Shown piece by piece: positions 1 through 7,981 of a stretch of 57,502 bases of DNA. The DNA is taken from positions 1-57,502 of the forward strand of contig MWCI01000016.1 in the NCBI GenBank assembly GCA_002069965.1, given 5' to 3'. The notes under the pieces were generated by a model. That model did not search any database. It worked only from the letters and a program-made list of their open reading frames with translations, and had not been told where the DNA came from. This DNA comes from Spirochaetes bacterium ADurb.Bin218 (GTDB lineage: Bacteria; Spirochaetota; UBA4802; UBA5550). Numbering within the stretch: position 1 is the stretch's first letter; each line of letters starts with the position of its first letter. The position numbers were made by a program, and so were the translations under genes.

Positions 1-477
1 CTCGGTTATAGCTGCATCTATAACAACTCCAGATTCCACAAAGCTACGAAGCCCTGTACTCCTCTCAATTACAATCAAAGAACCAACCTTTTCCTCTGCC
101 ATTGCAAAAACGGCATTAACAAGCTCATCCAGTTGAAAGGGATCTTTGGCAGAATCATTTACAAGCCAATTTCTCTGCCCAAATCTCGTAATGAGCCTGC
201 GCAACTCTGGCTGAAACAATATAATGACTGTTATAACAATATATGAAGTAAGATTGCGAATAAGCCAATTTAAAGTCTCCAGTTGAAGAAAACCAGAAAT
301 AACTGCAATTATAAAAATTACAATAACACCTTTAATAAGCTGAACAGCCTTTGTGTTTGTAAGGAAATTATAGGACCAGTAAAAAATATAAGCAACAATA
401 AGAATATCAATAACGTTCCGGAAATAATCCCAGAAAGAACTTATCCATGTAATAAAATTTGTCACCAATCCTTCCAT
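1..477 (-). CDS. cdaA: Diadenylate cyclase CdaA, N-terminal part (cut by window edge)
   Basis: This is the first 159 residues of a CdaA-type diadenylate cyclase, the membrane enzyme that makes the second messenger c-di-AMP from two ATP. Three hydrophobic segments (about residues 20-36, 47-66 and 76-89) are followed by a FQPELRR junction and the beginning of the DisA_N catalytic domain, including STGLRSFVESGVVIDA around 140-155. The catalytic DGA and RHR motifs would lie beyond base 1 and cannot be checked. The ATG at 477 is 3 bases after the folP stop, so the genes are co-transcribed; a folP-cdaA pairing is known from several bacterial groups. The reading frame is open to the window edge. Confidence 0.9.
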   Translation of the reverse strand, partial: MEGLVTNFITWISSFWDYFRNVIDILIVAYIFYWSYNFLTNTKAVQLIKGVIVIFIIAVISGFLQLETLNWLIRNLTSYIVITVIILFQPELRRLITRFGQRNWLVNDSAKDPFQLDELVNAVFAMAEEKVGSLIVIERSTGLRSFVESGVVIDAAITE

Positions 478-480
478 AAG

Positions 481-1287
481 TTAAATCCGGACCTTTTTCA
501 AAAAATCAATGCTTTTTATAGCAAGTATATGAGCTTTAACATCATGAACGCGAATTATACTGGCTCCATTTAATACTGCAACTGCATTTAAGGCTATGGT
601 TGCAGGCAATCTATCTTCATCGGACTCATACAACCTGCCAATGAGAGACTTCCTTGAAAGCCCGACAAGCACAGGGAAACCACTTTCAGCAAATCTCTTT
701 AATTCATTAATTATAATATAATTCTGCTCAAGGGTTTTTCCAAAACCAATACCAGGGTCAATTATGATTTTCCCCTTAGAGACTCCTTTATTGAGTGCAT
801 TTTTAATATTTGTGTCTAAAAAATCAAGAATATCTTTTATCAAATCATTATAAATAGGAGAATTTTGCATATTCTGTGGAGTCCCCTGTATGTGAGATAT
901 AACAAGATAGGCTCCATTTTCTGCAGCAACATCTGCAATCTCTGGATCAAAGGTCATACCACTTATATCGTTTATAATTGTTGCTCCTGCTTTGCATGCA
1001 GCTTTGGCCACTTCAGACTTAGTTGTATCTATAGATATGGTCACAGGGATTTCTCTTGCTATAGATTCAATCACCGGAACAACGCGCTCAAGTTCCTCAT
1101 CAAGGCTCACTGGCAAAGAGCCCGGTCTTGTAGATTCTCCTCCTATATCTATTATATCAGCACCATCTTTATACATCTCAATAGCATGTGTTAAGGCCTT
1201 TTCTCGTGAAAGGTATCTGCCTCCATCATAAAAAGAGTCTGGAGTAACATTGAGAATGCCCATTATTAAAGTCTTTCTAAAATCCAT
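481..1287 (-). CDS. folP: Dihydropteroate synthase
   Basis: Dihydropteroate synthase joins p-aminobenzoate to the pterin diphosphate in folate synthesis in the cytoplasm. The 268 residues are normal for the family and carry all signature blocks of the TIM barrel: ILNVTPDSFYDGG near the N-terminus, DIGGESTRPGS around residue 47, DPGIGFGK around 177, GLSRKSLIG around 210 and RVHDV near 246. The start codon overlaps the stop of the upstream PorV-like gene by one base (TGATG), which suggests translational coupling; cdaA follows after 3 bases. Other folate genes are not in the window. Identification is secure. Confidence 0.96.
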   Translation of the reverse strand: MDFRKTLIMGILNVTPDSFYDGGRYLSREKALTHAIEMYKDGADIIDIGGESTRPGSLPVSLDEELERVVPVIESIAREIPVTISIDTTKSEVAKAACKAGATIINDISGMTFDPEIADVAAENGAYLVISHIQGTPQNMQNSPIYNDLIKDILDFLDTNIKNALNKGVSKGKIIIDPGIGFGKTLEQNYIIINELKRFAESGFPVLVGLSRKSLIGRLYESDEDRLPATIALNAVAVLNGASIIRVHDVKAHILAIKSIDFLKKVRI

Positions 1288-2309
1288 CAGAAAAATACCG
1301 TTAAAGAAATTGTATTGTTATAGCCATAGTCAATCTTATCAAAATTTAAAGCATAGGAAATATCCATTTTAAATAGCTTCAAAGTGAAACCACAAGAAAA
1401 GTAACCATCATTTAATCCTGCACTTAACATCAAATTCTTAGAAAGATCAAACTCAACACCTGCTCCATAATCAAAATTATCCTGCTCAAGTTTACGAGAA
1501 CCACTTAGAGCAACTCGCACTCCCGCATCTGTAAGAAGAGCAAAAGCCACTTTTATTTCTGGTTTAAAAAAATCGTATGATTCCTCTGAATATTCCTCCT
1601 TTTGTGGCGATAGAAAGCCAACGCCATCTCTAATCATTATACCCATGCGAATAAAAGGCAGAAGATAAACAATAGCTCCAGCATCCGCACCAAAGCCATA
1701 GTATGTATACTCTCCTATCGCCTCGTAGTAAGACTTAACATTTAAGCCAAAGGATATAATATTTACTGGAAAAGCATAGGAAAGATAACCCACAGTGCCT
1801 GTATATCTTTCTTTATTATCTATAAGAGTTCCATTTTCATCTCTTGTTTCAATATTTCCAGAAGTTATTAAAAAACATCCAGCGCCTAAAACTCCACCAT
1901 AAAAATTAAAAGCAACCCCTCCAAATCCAGCATCTCTTTCTATATCCAGAGAGGTATAAGAAACACCAACATCAACAAAAAATGGATCATAGGTATTATC
2001 AGAAAAATTGAGCAAATCCTCTTCTGTAATTTCATCAACATTTCCTGATGAGGCTTTTTCTCTTATTTCAGTTTCTGTAAGTCGCTTTTTTGTTTTTAAT
2101 TCACTGAGTCCTGCTGGATTCCAGTATATGGCAAAAACATCATCCGATAGAACCTCCCCTGTCATTCCAGCAGCAGTATACCTTGCCCCAGCCCATCCTG
2201 CTCGGCTATAGGATCCCCTGCTGCCTGCATTCTCTGCCATAACTGACACTTCCCTAAGGCAAAAGGTAAGCAAAAAAATTACAACAAGGAAACTTCTGGA
2301 TCTTTTCAT
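1287..2309 (-). CDS. PorV/UPF0164-family outer-membrane protein
   Basis: A 340-residue exported protein with an N-terminal hydrophobic signal (about residues 5-25, then an MAENAG segment). The mature start GSRGSYSRAGWAGARYTAAGMTG and AIYWNPAGLSEL is the typical opening of PorV/UPF0164 beta-barrel proteins (FadL-related fold). Alternating polar/hydrophobic strands with many Gly and Tyr run to a C-terminal aromatic residue (TVFF), as expected for Bam-inserted barrels. It sits one base after a small FlgD-Ig-like secreted protein and overlaps folP by one base. Known relatives take part in export of surface proteins (PorV) or are uncharacterised; which role applies here is not visible. The function is inferred from family only. 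Confidence 0.78.
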   Translation of the reverse strand: MKRSRSFLVVIFLLTFCLREVSVMAENAGSRGSYSRAGWAGARYTAAGMTGEVLSDDVFAIYWNPAGLSELKTKKRLTETEIREKASSGNVDEITEEDLLNFSDNTYDPFFVDVGVSYTSLDIERDAGFGGVAFNFYGGVLGAGCFLITSGNIETRDENGTLIDNKERYTGTVGYLSYAFPVNIISFGLNVKSYYEAIGEYTYYGFGADAGAIVYLLPFIRMGIMIRDGVGFLSPQKEEYSEESYDFFKPEIKVAFALLTDAGVRVALSGSRKLEQDNFDYGAGVEFDLSKNLMLSAGLNDGYFSCGFTLKLFKMDISYALNFDKIDYGYNNTISLTVFF

Positions 2310-2310
2310 C

Positions 2311-2670
2311 TCAATAGTTCACCAATATTCTGATATTTTTTTTCCAGTAGGTGTTGTCATTTTCAGCAACAACTTTCAAAATATATAGGCCAGGCTTTAC
2401 ATGCCTTCCAGTAGAGTTTCTTCCGTTCCAGTAAAGAGGGAATGACGATGAATTTTTCTTTATAACCAAATCGCCATTTATATCAAAAATTTCCACCTTC
2501 ACATTATAATTAGCCCCACCAGCAAATCCTGAGGGATATCCAATTGTCAGTCTGGAATGTTTCTTTGGATTAAAAGGAACAGGGTATGCACATATATTAT
2601 CCAATTCACCTGCATATAGGAAAACAGAAAGAATTAAAACAATAATAATCGAAAAACAATACCTTTTCAT
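2311..2670 (-). CDS. Small secreted protein with FlgD-Ig-like C-terminal domain
   Basis: A 119-residue protein with a clear signal peptide (MKRYCFSIIIVLILSVFLYAG) followed by one domain: AYPVPFNPKKHSRLTIGYP, VKVEIFDINGDLV, YWNGRNSTGRHVKPGLYILKV. This is the pattern of FlgD Ig-like / secretion-signal-like modules that normally form the C-terminal end of long surface proteins. Here the module is the whole mature protein. It is the first gene of the operon with the PorV-like protein, folP and cdaA. Because PorV-type proteins handle proteins with C-terminal sorting modules of similar fold, a functional link with the next gene is plausible, but this is inference. Confidence 0.72.
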   Translation of the reverse strand: MKRYCFSIIIVLILSVFLYAGELDNICAYPVPFNPKKHSRLTIGYPSGFAGGANYNVKVEIFDINGDLVIKKNSSSFPLYWNGRNSTGRHVKPGLYILKVVAENDNTYWKKNIRILVNY

Positions 2671-2795
2671 TATAATTCTACCGTCTATTGCTAAATTTAT
2701 GCATACTTATAAGTTATTTTTATATCTTAAAAATCTTTGGTCAAGAACTATTCTCAAGGGGGCAAAATTTTAAGGAATTTATATAAATATAACAC

Positions 2796-2827
2796 AAAAA
2801 AATACCCCACCAAAAAGGTGGAGTATT
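2796..2827 (-). terminator. Intrinsic terminator of ackA
   Basis: An 11-bp stem (2801-2811 with 2817-2827) with a 5-base loop is followed on the minus strand by a run of seven T. Read on the minus strand every position pairs (one G-U); read on the plus strand the same position is a C-A mismatch, so the element is oriented for the minus-strand ackA transcript. Confidence 0.85.
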
Positions 2828-2853
2828 TTAAAAATCTATATCTCTATATAAGT

Positions 2854-4107
2854 TTACTTTTTAAGGAATGAATATTGATAAACCATGTGATCATCATAGG
2901 TTTTGTTAAGTATACCAACAACATCCTCTACAAATACAAGCTCTTCATTTGTTGGTATTACAAAAACCTTAATCTTGGAAGCTGGAGTAGAAATCAGAGT
3001 CTCTCCATTTTTTGCTCTTGTATTAAGATTTTTAGCTTTATCGATTTCGATTCCAAGGCAATCAAGTCCCTCTAAAACTCTCTGCCTGATTTCACCAGCA
3101 TTCTCACCAACACCTGCTGTGAAAACTATTGCATCTACATGACCAAGAGCTGCTGCATAAGCACCAAGTATTTTGCGGAGCTTGTAGCATTCCATATCAA
3201 CAGCAAGCTTACATCTCTTATCGCCAGCCTCAGCATTTGCAAGAATGTCTCTTCTATCTGTATACTGACCTGTAATTCCAAGGAGTCCTGATTTCTTGTT
3301 GAGAAGTGTATCCATTTCCTTTGGACCAACACCAAGTTCATTTTGCATAAACATAGGAATTGCAGGGTCAATATCTCCGCATCTTGTTCCCATTATTGCG
3401 CCCTCAAGAGGTGTAAGACCCATAGTTGTATCTACACTCACGCCATTCTTGATAGCTGTACAGGAAACACCATTACCTATGTGCATTGTGATGATGTTGC
3501 AATCCTTTGCAGGCTTACCAAGAAGATCTGCTGCTCTTTTGGATACATAAAGATGACTTGTTCCGTGGAAACCATATCTTCTTACAGAAAACTTTTCATA
3601 CCACTCATAAGGAACTGCATACATATAGGCATATTGAGGCATTGTTTGATGGAAAGCTGTATCAAAAATTGCCACCTGTGGACATCCTGGAAGAGCCTCC
3701 ATAGCTGCTTCAATACCAATAAGGTTAGCTGGATTGTGAAGAGGTGCCAGGTGAGAAACCTCTTTAATTGCTGCTATTACTCTATCGTCGATGAGAACGC
3801 TGTGATTGAATTTCTCTCCACCATGAACAACCCTGTGACCAACAGCAGAGATCTCCTTCATATCAGCGATAACCGCACCTTCTCCTTTAGTAAGAGCATC
3901 AAGAACTAACTTGATACCAACTTTATGATCTGGAATTGAAGCTTCTGTTTTGATTTCTTTGTCTTTTGCAGGCACTTCATGCTTGATAAAAGATCCCTCA
4001 ATGCCAATCCTCTCAACGATACCTACAGCAACAACCTCCTTTTTTTCCCAGTCATAGAGCTGGTATTTCAAAGAAGAGCTTCCACAATTTAAAGCTAAAA
4101 TTTTCAT
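2854..4107 (-). CDS. ackA: Acetate kinase
   Basis: Acetate kinase converts acetyl phosphate and ADP to acetate and ATP, the energy-yielding last step of acetate fermentation. All family signatures are present: LNCGSSSLKYQLYD at the N-terminus, GHRVVHGGE near residue 90, FHGTSH near 180, HIGNGVSC near 208, MGTRCGDIDPAI near 240 and VFTAGVGENA near 330. The 417 residues are slightly longer than the usual ~400, from a short C-terminal tail. The start has a good ribosome binding site (AAAGGAG) 7 bases upstream. It is monocistronic, with its own terminator; the usual partner pta is not adjacent. Confidence 0.97.
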   Translation of the reverse strand: MKILALNCGSSSLKYQLYDWEKKEVVAVGIVERIGIEGSFIKHEVPAKDKEIKTEASIPDHKVGIKLVLDALTKGEGAVIADMKEISAVGHRVVHGGEKFNHSVLIDDRVIAAIKEVSHLAPLHNPANLIGIEAAMEALPGCPQVAIFDTAFHQTMPQYAYMYAVPYEWYEKFSVRRYGFHGTSHLYVSKRAADLLGKPAKDCNIITMHIGNGVSCTAIKNGVSVDTTMGLTPLEGAIMGTRCGDIDPAIPMFMQNELGVGPKEMDTLLNKKSGLLGITGQYTDRRDILANAEAGDKRCKLAVDMECYKLRKILGAYAAALGHVDAIVFTAGVGENAGEIRQRVLEGLDCLGIEIDKAKNLNTRAKNGETLISTPASKIKVFVIPTNEELVFVEDVVGILNKTYDDHMVYQYSFLKK

Positions 4108-4148
4108 TAGATTGCTCCTTTTGATTGTTATTACACAAAAATATAATA

Positions 4149-4166
4149 TCAGGATTTATATCCTGA
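4149..4166. promoter_or_regulatory. Palindrome upstream of ackA, candidate operator
   Basis: TCAGGAT-TTAT-ATCCTGA is a perfect 7-bp inverted repeat about 42 bases before the ackA start. A TATTAT hexamer lies immediately downstream on the minus strand. The position would suit an operator, but no matching regulator is known from the sequence. Confidence 0.35.
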
Positions 4167-4380
4167 AATTGTCGTTCTTTAGTTTAAAAGATTAAGCCAC
4201 AAAGCCTATCTTATTAAAAAATAAAAGCAAAAGCAAAGATTGCTAACAACAACCGGCATTGTATATTTATCTATAAATTGTTGATTTTTTAAAAAACATG
4301 TTTAAAATTAGCAAGAATAAAAAATTTTTACAAGTAGAAAAACAAGAAAAAATTCGACTTTTTTAATGTTGATTATTTCC

Positions 4381-4409
4381 TTGACAGTAAGATAAAGAGA
4401 TTTTAAATA
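4381..4409 (+). promoter_or_regulatory. Sigma70-type promoter for the CorC-recO operon
   Basis: TTGACA (4381-4386), 17-base spacer, TAAATA (4404-4409). The -35 is perfect and the transcript would start about 40 bases before the CorC start codon, preceded by an AGAGGT ribosome binding site. Confidence 0.7.
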
Positions 4410-4458
4410 GATTTTAAGATGGTAAAAATTAGTTAATTTAGAGGTAATGCTGTAAAAA

Positions 4459-5307
4459 ATGACATCCGAAAACCCCGATCAGGCAAATTCGATTATCAAA
4501 TCAATTCTAAGTAATATCAAAAAAAAATTAGGACATGAGCCAGGATGCTTTGATACAGAGGCATATAACCAACTTGACACTCCAAGAAAGGACATGATCC
4601 GCGGAGTTATGATGCTTTCTGAACTCAATGCAAAGGACATAATGATTCCGAGAGTAGATGTAGTTGCCATTGAATCAGGAATAGACCTTAAATCTCTTGT
4701 TAAATTGATTCTTGAGGCAGGTCACTCAAGGATGCCTGTTTACGAGGAGACCATAGATAATATTATAGGTATTTTATACGTAAAGGACTTAATAAAATTT
4801 CTAACAGACCCAGGCAAAAAATTCAGCGTCAAAAAATTGCTCCACGAGCCTCTATTTATTCCAGAAACAATGCCTCTTGATGAACTTTTGAGGGATTTTA
4901 AAATAAAAAAGCTCCATCTGGCAATTGTAGTTGATGAATATGGTGGAGTCGGAGGAATTGTTACAATGGAAGATATCCTTGAAGTTATTGTAGGAGACAT
5001 AAACGATGAGTATGACGAGGTTGAAAAGCCTGAATGCGAAAGAATAGGTCCAAATACCTTTGAGGTAGATTCAAGGATGCTTATATCTGATTTCAACAGA
5101 GAAACAGGTCTTTCTATTACAACTGAAGATTTTGATACAATTGGTGGCTTTGTCTTTGATCTCTTTGGTAGAGTTCCCCAAAAGGATGAGTCAATTAAAT
5201 TTGACAACCTGACCTTTCGCATAAAAGAAATATCTGGCACAAAGATAGAACGACTAACTGTCACTATATCTAAATCCAAAAAAGAAGATGGCACAAAAAA
5301 AGACTAA
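4459..5307 (+). CDS. CorC/HlyC-type CBS-domain protein
   Basis: A 282-residue cytoplasmic protein of the CorC/YbeX type. After a polar N-terminus the motif LSELNAKDIMIPRVDVVAI opens a CBS-domain pair (about residues 45-185; second copy includes HEPLFIPETMPLDELL and VVDEYGGVGGIVTMEDILE). The C-terminal part (about 195-275) matches the CorC_HlyC domain (FEVDSRMLISDFN, DTIGGFVFDLFGRVP). It lacks the membrane-spanning DUF21 part of larger relatives. Relatives are linked to Mg/Co efflux or to ribosome maturation; they are often near ybeY, era and recO. Here recO overlaps its end by 20 bases, consistent with that neighbourhood. The exact substrate cannot be told. Confidence 0.9.
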   Translation: MTSENPDQANSIIKSILSNIKKKLGHEPGCFDTEAYNQLDTPRKDMIRGVMMLSELNAKDIMIPRVDVVAIESGIDLKSLVKLILEAGHSRMPVYEETIDNIIGILYVKDLIKFLTDPGKKFSVKKLLHEPLFIPETMPLDELLRDFKIKKLHLAIVVDEYGGVGGIVTMEDILEVIVGDINDEYDEVEKPECERIGPNTFEVDSRMLISDFNRETGLSITTEDFDTIGGFVFDLFGRVPQKDESIKFDNLTFRIKEISGTKIERLTVTISKSKKEDGTKKD

Positions 5308-6040
5308 GGGAATAGTTCTCTCACGCAATATATCAGGCGAGGCTGACTATGTATGCAGCATATTAACCGAGGACTGTGGTAAAGAAAAGTTTATATTCAA
5401 GGGATTAAAAAAATCACTCAAAAGGCCTAAAAGCGCATCAGAACCTGGCACATTCCTTGACTTAGTGTATTACTCAAGGGATTCTCTATCAATCAACACT
5501 GTATCGGAATTTTCTATATTCTTTGACAACTCTCAATTTCGAAAAAACGAAAAGACCATAAGCTCTCTCTATTACATAGTTGACTTAATTGACTCCACCA
5601 CTGCAACTTCTGATGCAAACACAAGCCTTTACAATTTAGTAGCCTACGGGCTTTATACTCTCTCAAAAACAGAAAATCATCTGCACTTTTTAATCTTTTT
5701 CATGGTAAGATATTTAATGATCCAAGGGATCCTTCCAGAATTAAGAGCATGCTCATGGTGTGGAGCATCAACAGGTGAAGAATTTTTTTTAAATAGAGCC
5801 AATTTAAAACTTTCATGCACAAAGTGCCTCTGTGATGATAACAGCATTAGCGGAAAGGCTGTTATCTTTTTGCAGCAAGCCCTTGATAAAAAATTTGTGA
5901 ATATAAAAATATCGCAGTTTCAAAATGGAGAAATTATACCACTCTTTGACTCTCTCCATAACTACATAGAAAGCTACTTTGGCACAAAACTAAAATCTTA
6001 CAAGATAATAAGGCAATATTTAGCCACTGATATATATTAA
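5288..6040 (+). CDS. recO: DNA repair protein RecO
   Basis: RecO loads RecA on SSB-coated single-strand DNA together with RecR in the RecF pathway. The 250 residues show the N-terminal OB-fold opening (KGIVLSRNISGEADYVCSIL, FIFKGLKKS) and a central zinc-binding cysteine set CSWCG...CTKC around residues 155-183, as in zinc-containing RecO proteins. The gene starts inside the end of the CorC gene (20-base overlap), so it is read from the promoter at 4381. Length and motifs are normal. Confidence 0.92.
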   Translation: MAQKKTKGIVLSRNISGEADYVCSILTEDCGKEKFIFKGLKKSLKRPKSASEPGTFLDLVYYSRDSLSINTVSEFSIFFDNSQFRKNEKTISSLYYIVDLIDSTTATSDANTSLYNLVAYGLYTLSKTENHLHFLIFFMVRYLMIQGILPELRACSWCGASTGEEFFLNRANLKLSCTKCLCDDNSISGKAVIFLQQALDKKFVNIKISQFQNGEIIPLFDSLHNYIESYFGTKLKSYKIIRQYLATDIY

Positions 6041-6045
6041 AGCTG

Positions 6046-6207
6046 TCACTTCTTGTTATCAAGAGGACAAGCCAGAACTTTATAATCACCTGCTTTTTCA
6101 TCAATAGCTGTAGCCATAGAGCTTAAAGAGCCCCCATAATTACAAAGAACCTGATAATTCCTTAACTCAACGTGATGTTTACACTTTTTACAATCAGAAA
6201 GCTTCAT
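6046..6207 (-). CDS. Small Cys-containing protein, 53 residues
   Basis: This short ORF begins MKLSDCKKCKHHVELRN and contains CKKC followed later by LCNYGG and VLACPL, four cysteines that could bind one zinc or an Fe-S cluster (C6, C9, C22, C47). Its GC content is like its neighbours and the pattern CxxC...C...CP resembles small rubredoxin-like or zinc-ribbon proteins found in anaerobes. It lies tail-to-tail with recO and upstream of rpsU on the minus strand side. A GGGG stretch lies about 9 bases before the ATG. I do not recognise a named family; coding status is likely but not certain. Confidence 0.55.
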   Translation of the reverse strand: MKLSDCKKCKHHVELRNYQVLCNYGGSLSSMATAIDEKAGDYKVLACPLDNKK

Positions 6208-6335
6208 CAAAGCAACCCCATATAATAGCTATATTTCTTATAATTTATATATTATGTCTCTTAATGGCAATATCAAAATGAAATTTTACTTTTACTATGT
6301 CAATAAATATATTAAAGAGAATTCCATGTTGCACT

Positions 6336-6360
6336 AAAAAAGGCTGCCATAAGACAGCCT
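6336..6360 (-). terminator. Intrinsic terminator of rpsU
   Basis: AGGCTG (6341-6346) pairs with CAGCCT (6355-6360) around an 8-base loop; on the minus strand a run of six T follows. It lies 24 bases after the rpsU stop. Confidence 0.85.
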
Positions 6361-6384
6361 CTTGATGACAAGTTGCAAAGAAGT

Positions 6385-6627
6385 TTATTCCTTAACCATA
6401 CGGCCTGCTTTTTTGCCGCGGGAAGACTGCATCTGCATACGTCTCATCTTTTTGATTCTACGTCTTTCAGCTTCTTCCCTTTTGCGTTTCTTCTCTTCAC
6501 TTGGCTTTTCATAATATCTCCTTCTTTTCAACTCCTTAAAGATACCTTCAAAAGCCATTTTCTTTTTGAGATTTTTAAACGCTTTCTCGATGTCGCCGTT
6601 TACATCTACTTCCAAAGGGCTTGTCAT
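6385..6627 (-). CDS. rpsU: Ribosomal protein bS21
   Basis: The small basic protein bS21 of the 30S subunit, 80 residues. The N-terminus PLEVDVNGDIEKAFKNLKKK and FEGIFKELKRRRYYEKPSE are the conserved bS21 blocks; the C-terminal half is the usual Lys/Arg-rich helix (KKRKREEAERRR), with a slightly longer tail ending GRMVKE. The gene has its own terminator at 6336-6360. A stem-loop followed by a T run lies upstream at 6691-6717 on the same strand and could be a leader attenuator. Identification is secure. Confidence 0.95.
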   Translation of the reverse strand: MTSPLEVDVNGDIEKAFKNLKKKMAFEGIFKELKRRRYYEKPSEEKKRKREEAERRRIKKMRRMQMQSSRGKKAGRMVKE

Positions 6628-6690
6628 TAAATCACATCCTTTATTTTAAAATTTTAAAATAACTCTTAAATTCAGATGCTTTTTGTCAAG

Positions 6691-6717
6691 AAAAAAATAT
6701 GCCAAAGCTCTGGCATA
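6691..6717 (-). terminator. Terminator-like stem-loop in the rpsU leader
   Basis: On the minus strand a 7-bp stem (TATGCCA with TGGCATA, 6-base loop) is followed by seven T. The nearest minus-strand gene upstream is about 6 kb away, so it either stops antisense transcription of the MoxR operon or acts as an attenuator in a long rpsU leader. A TTGACA at about 6683-6689 just downstream could give a second, terminator-free start. Confidence 0.6.
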
Positions 6718-6719
6718 GA

Positions 6720-6733
6720 AAGAGCATGCTCTT
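6720..6733. promoter_or_regulatory. 14-base perfect palindrome between rpsU and the MoxR operon
   Basis: AAGAGCATGCTCTT is self-complementary over 14 bases and lies in the shared divergent promoter region, next to the terminator-like stem-loop. It could be an operator for either direction. No regulator is identified. Confidence 0.35.
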
Positions 6734-6823
6734 GCAAGGATGAAAATTATCTAAAAAATTTTATGGACATAAGCAAATAGTCAATATTAATGACCATAGG
6801 ATTTTGAATTTGCGAGGTGAAAA

Positions 6824-7981
6824 GTGAAAAAATCTGCATCAGAGATCACAGTTCGAGAAATGACAGAAATAGTAAAAAAATACATAAGAGGTTCTCACAA
6901 CCTTAATTTTGCTATTAAAATACTTGGACATCCTGGAGTTGGAAAATCTGCTGTTGTCAAAAAAATTGCAGAGGAAGAAAACTTTTACTTCATAGATACA
7001 AGGCTTGCCTTTAAAGAAAACGTTGACCTTGGTGGTTATCCTGTGCCAGATCACAATAATAAACAGATGATCTATTTTAGACCAAAATTTATCCCTCCAG
7101 AAAAAATCCCTGAGGGCTATGATGGAATTCTCTGGTTTTTAGATGAATCTAACAGAGCTCACCCCACTGTAATACAAACCCTATTTCAAATTATCACTGA
7201 AAAACGCTGTGGAGAACACCTATTGCCTGAAAAAACATCTATAATACTTGCAGGTAACTTAGGGGAAGAAGACGATACCACTATAACTGAGTTTGATGAC
7301 TCTGCTCTTGATGGCAGGCTTGCAATATTCCATCTAAAGCCCTCTGCTGAGGACTGGCTCTCATGGGCAGCGGACAATAACATACACCCCTCTGTGATAC
7401 AATATATCTCTACATTCCCTGAAAGACTGTGGGATGAAAAAAATGTTAATCCCAACCCGAGAGGCTGGCATCAGGTTTCCAGTGCCCTTCTCCATGGATA
7501 TAACCTGAAAAGCCATGAGGATCTTAAGAATTTTCTTCAAAATAAAAAGGACTCCACCCTTGAAAAACTTATATACTCCCTTGTTGGTAACGTCGCAGGA
7601 ACTGATTTCTTTATGCAGCTACTTTCCCCAAGGCTCTTAAGCTCTGAGGATATAGTAATGGGAAATGAAGACAAGCTCACTCTCTTAAAAGAGAGAAAAA
7701 TTCCAGCAGAAGATATTCTCTGGGCTTTAAATGGAACTATTGAAATACTGAATGAAAGGGCTTTGCTAAAATCAGGAAACTTTGACTCAGATGATTTACT
7801 AGTAATAGGCAATATTTTAAAATTCATAGGTTACTCAAGGGGCGATATCCGAATGGCCTACTTCTTCCTCCTTGTGAAAGAATGTGGGATCTTTTCCATT
7901 ATTCCTGAGGCTATAAAAAGAATAGAGGATGCTTCAATACAAAATGAGCTTAAATCAAGATATGGAGATCTCCTTGTCTAA
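6824..7981 (+). CDS. MoxR-type AAA+ ATPase
   Basis: A 385-residue AAA+ protein of the MoxR/RavA class. Walker A is GHPGVGKSA (about residues 35-43), Walker B is ILWFLDESNRA (about 104-114), followed by sensor-1 IILAGN and the LDGRLAIFHL block with the Arg expected to act across subunits. The C-terminal third is helical without known domains. MoxR proteins remodel or activate partners together with VWA-domain proteins; the next gene is such a protein and starts within the stop codon of this one (TAATG), so the two form a pair. Start is GTG with GAGGTG 5 bases upstream. The target is unknown. Confidence 0.9.
   Translation: MKKSASEITVREMTEIVKKYIRGSHNLNFAIKILGHPGVGKSAVVKKIAEEENFYFIDTRLAFKENVDLGGYPVPDHNNKQMIYFRPKFIPPEKIPEGYDGILWFLDESNRAHPTVIQTLFQIITEKRCGEHLLPEKTSIILAGNLGEEDDTTITEFDDSALDGRLAIFHLKPSAEDWLSWAADNNIHPSVIQYISTFPERLWDEKNVNPNPRGWHQVSSALLHGYNLKSHEDLKNFLQNKKDSTLEKLIYSLVGNVAGTDFFMQLLSPRLLSSEDIVMGNEDKLTLLKERKIPAEDILWALNGTIEILNERALLKSGNFDSDDLLVIGNILKFIGYSRGDIRMAYFFLLVKECGIFSIIPEAIKRIEDASIQNELKSRYGDLLV

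Larger units (their letters stand above)
4108..4458. other. Divergent AT-rich intergenic region between ackA and the CorC gene
   Basis: About 350 bases without a gene. It contains a 7-bp inverted repeat (4149-4166) just upstream of ackA, a clear plus-strand promoter at 4381-4409, and on the minus strand a weaker candidate (TTGCTT, 17 bases, TAAGAT around 4210-4240). No small ORF with a convincing start was seen. Confidence 0.6.

Noticed and set aside
283-573. 96-codon plus-strand frame at the left edge
   Set aside because: It is antisense to cdaA and folP; the cdaA frame on the other strand has clear DisA_N features.
3343-3909. 188-codon open frame on the plus strand opposite ackA
   Set aside because: It lies wholly within the well-conserved acetate kinase gene and its translation is Cys/His/Ser-rich without any family resemblance.
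4740-5294. 184-codon open frame on the minus strand opposite the CorC gene
   Set aside because: Antisense to a clear CBS/CorC protein; the translation is Ser-rich low-complexity, typical of a shadow frame.
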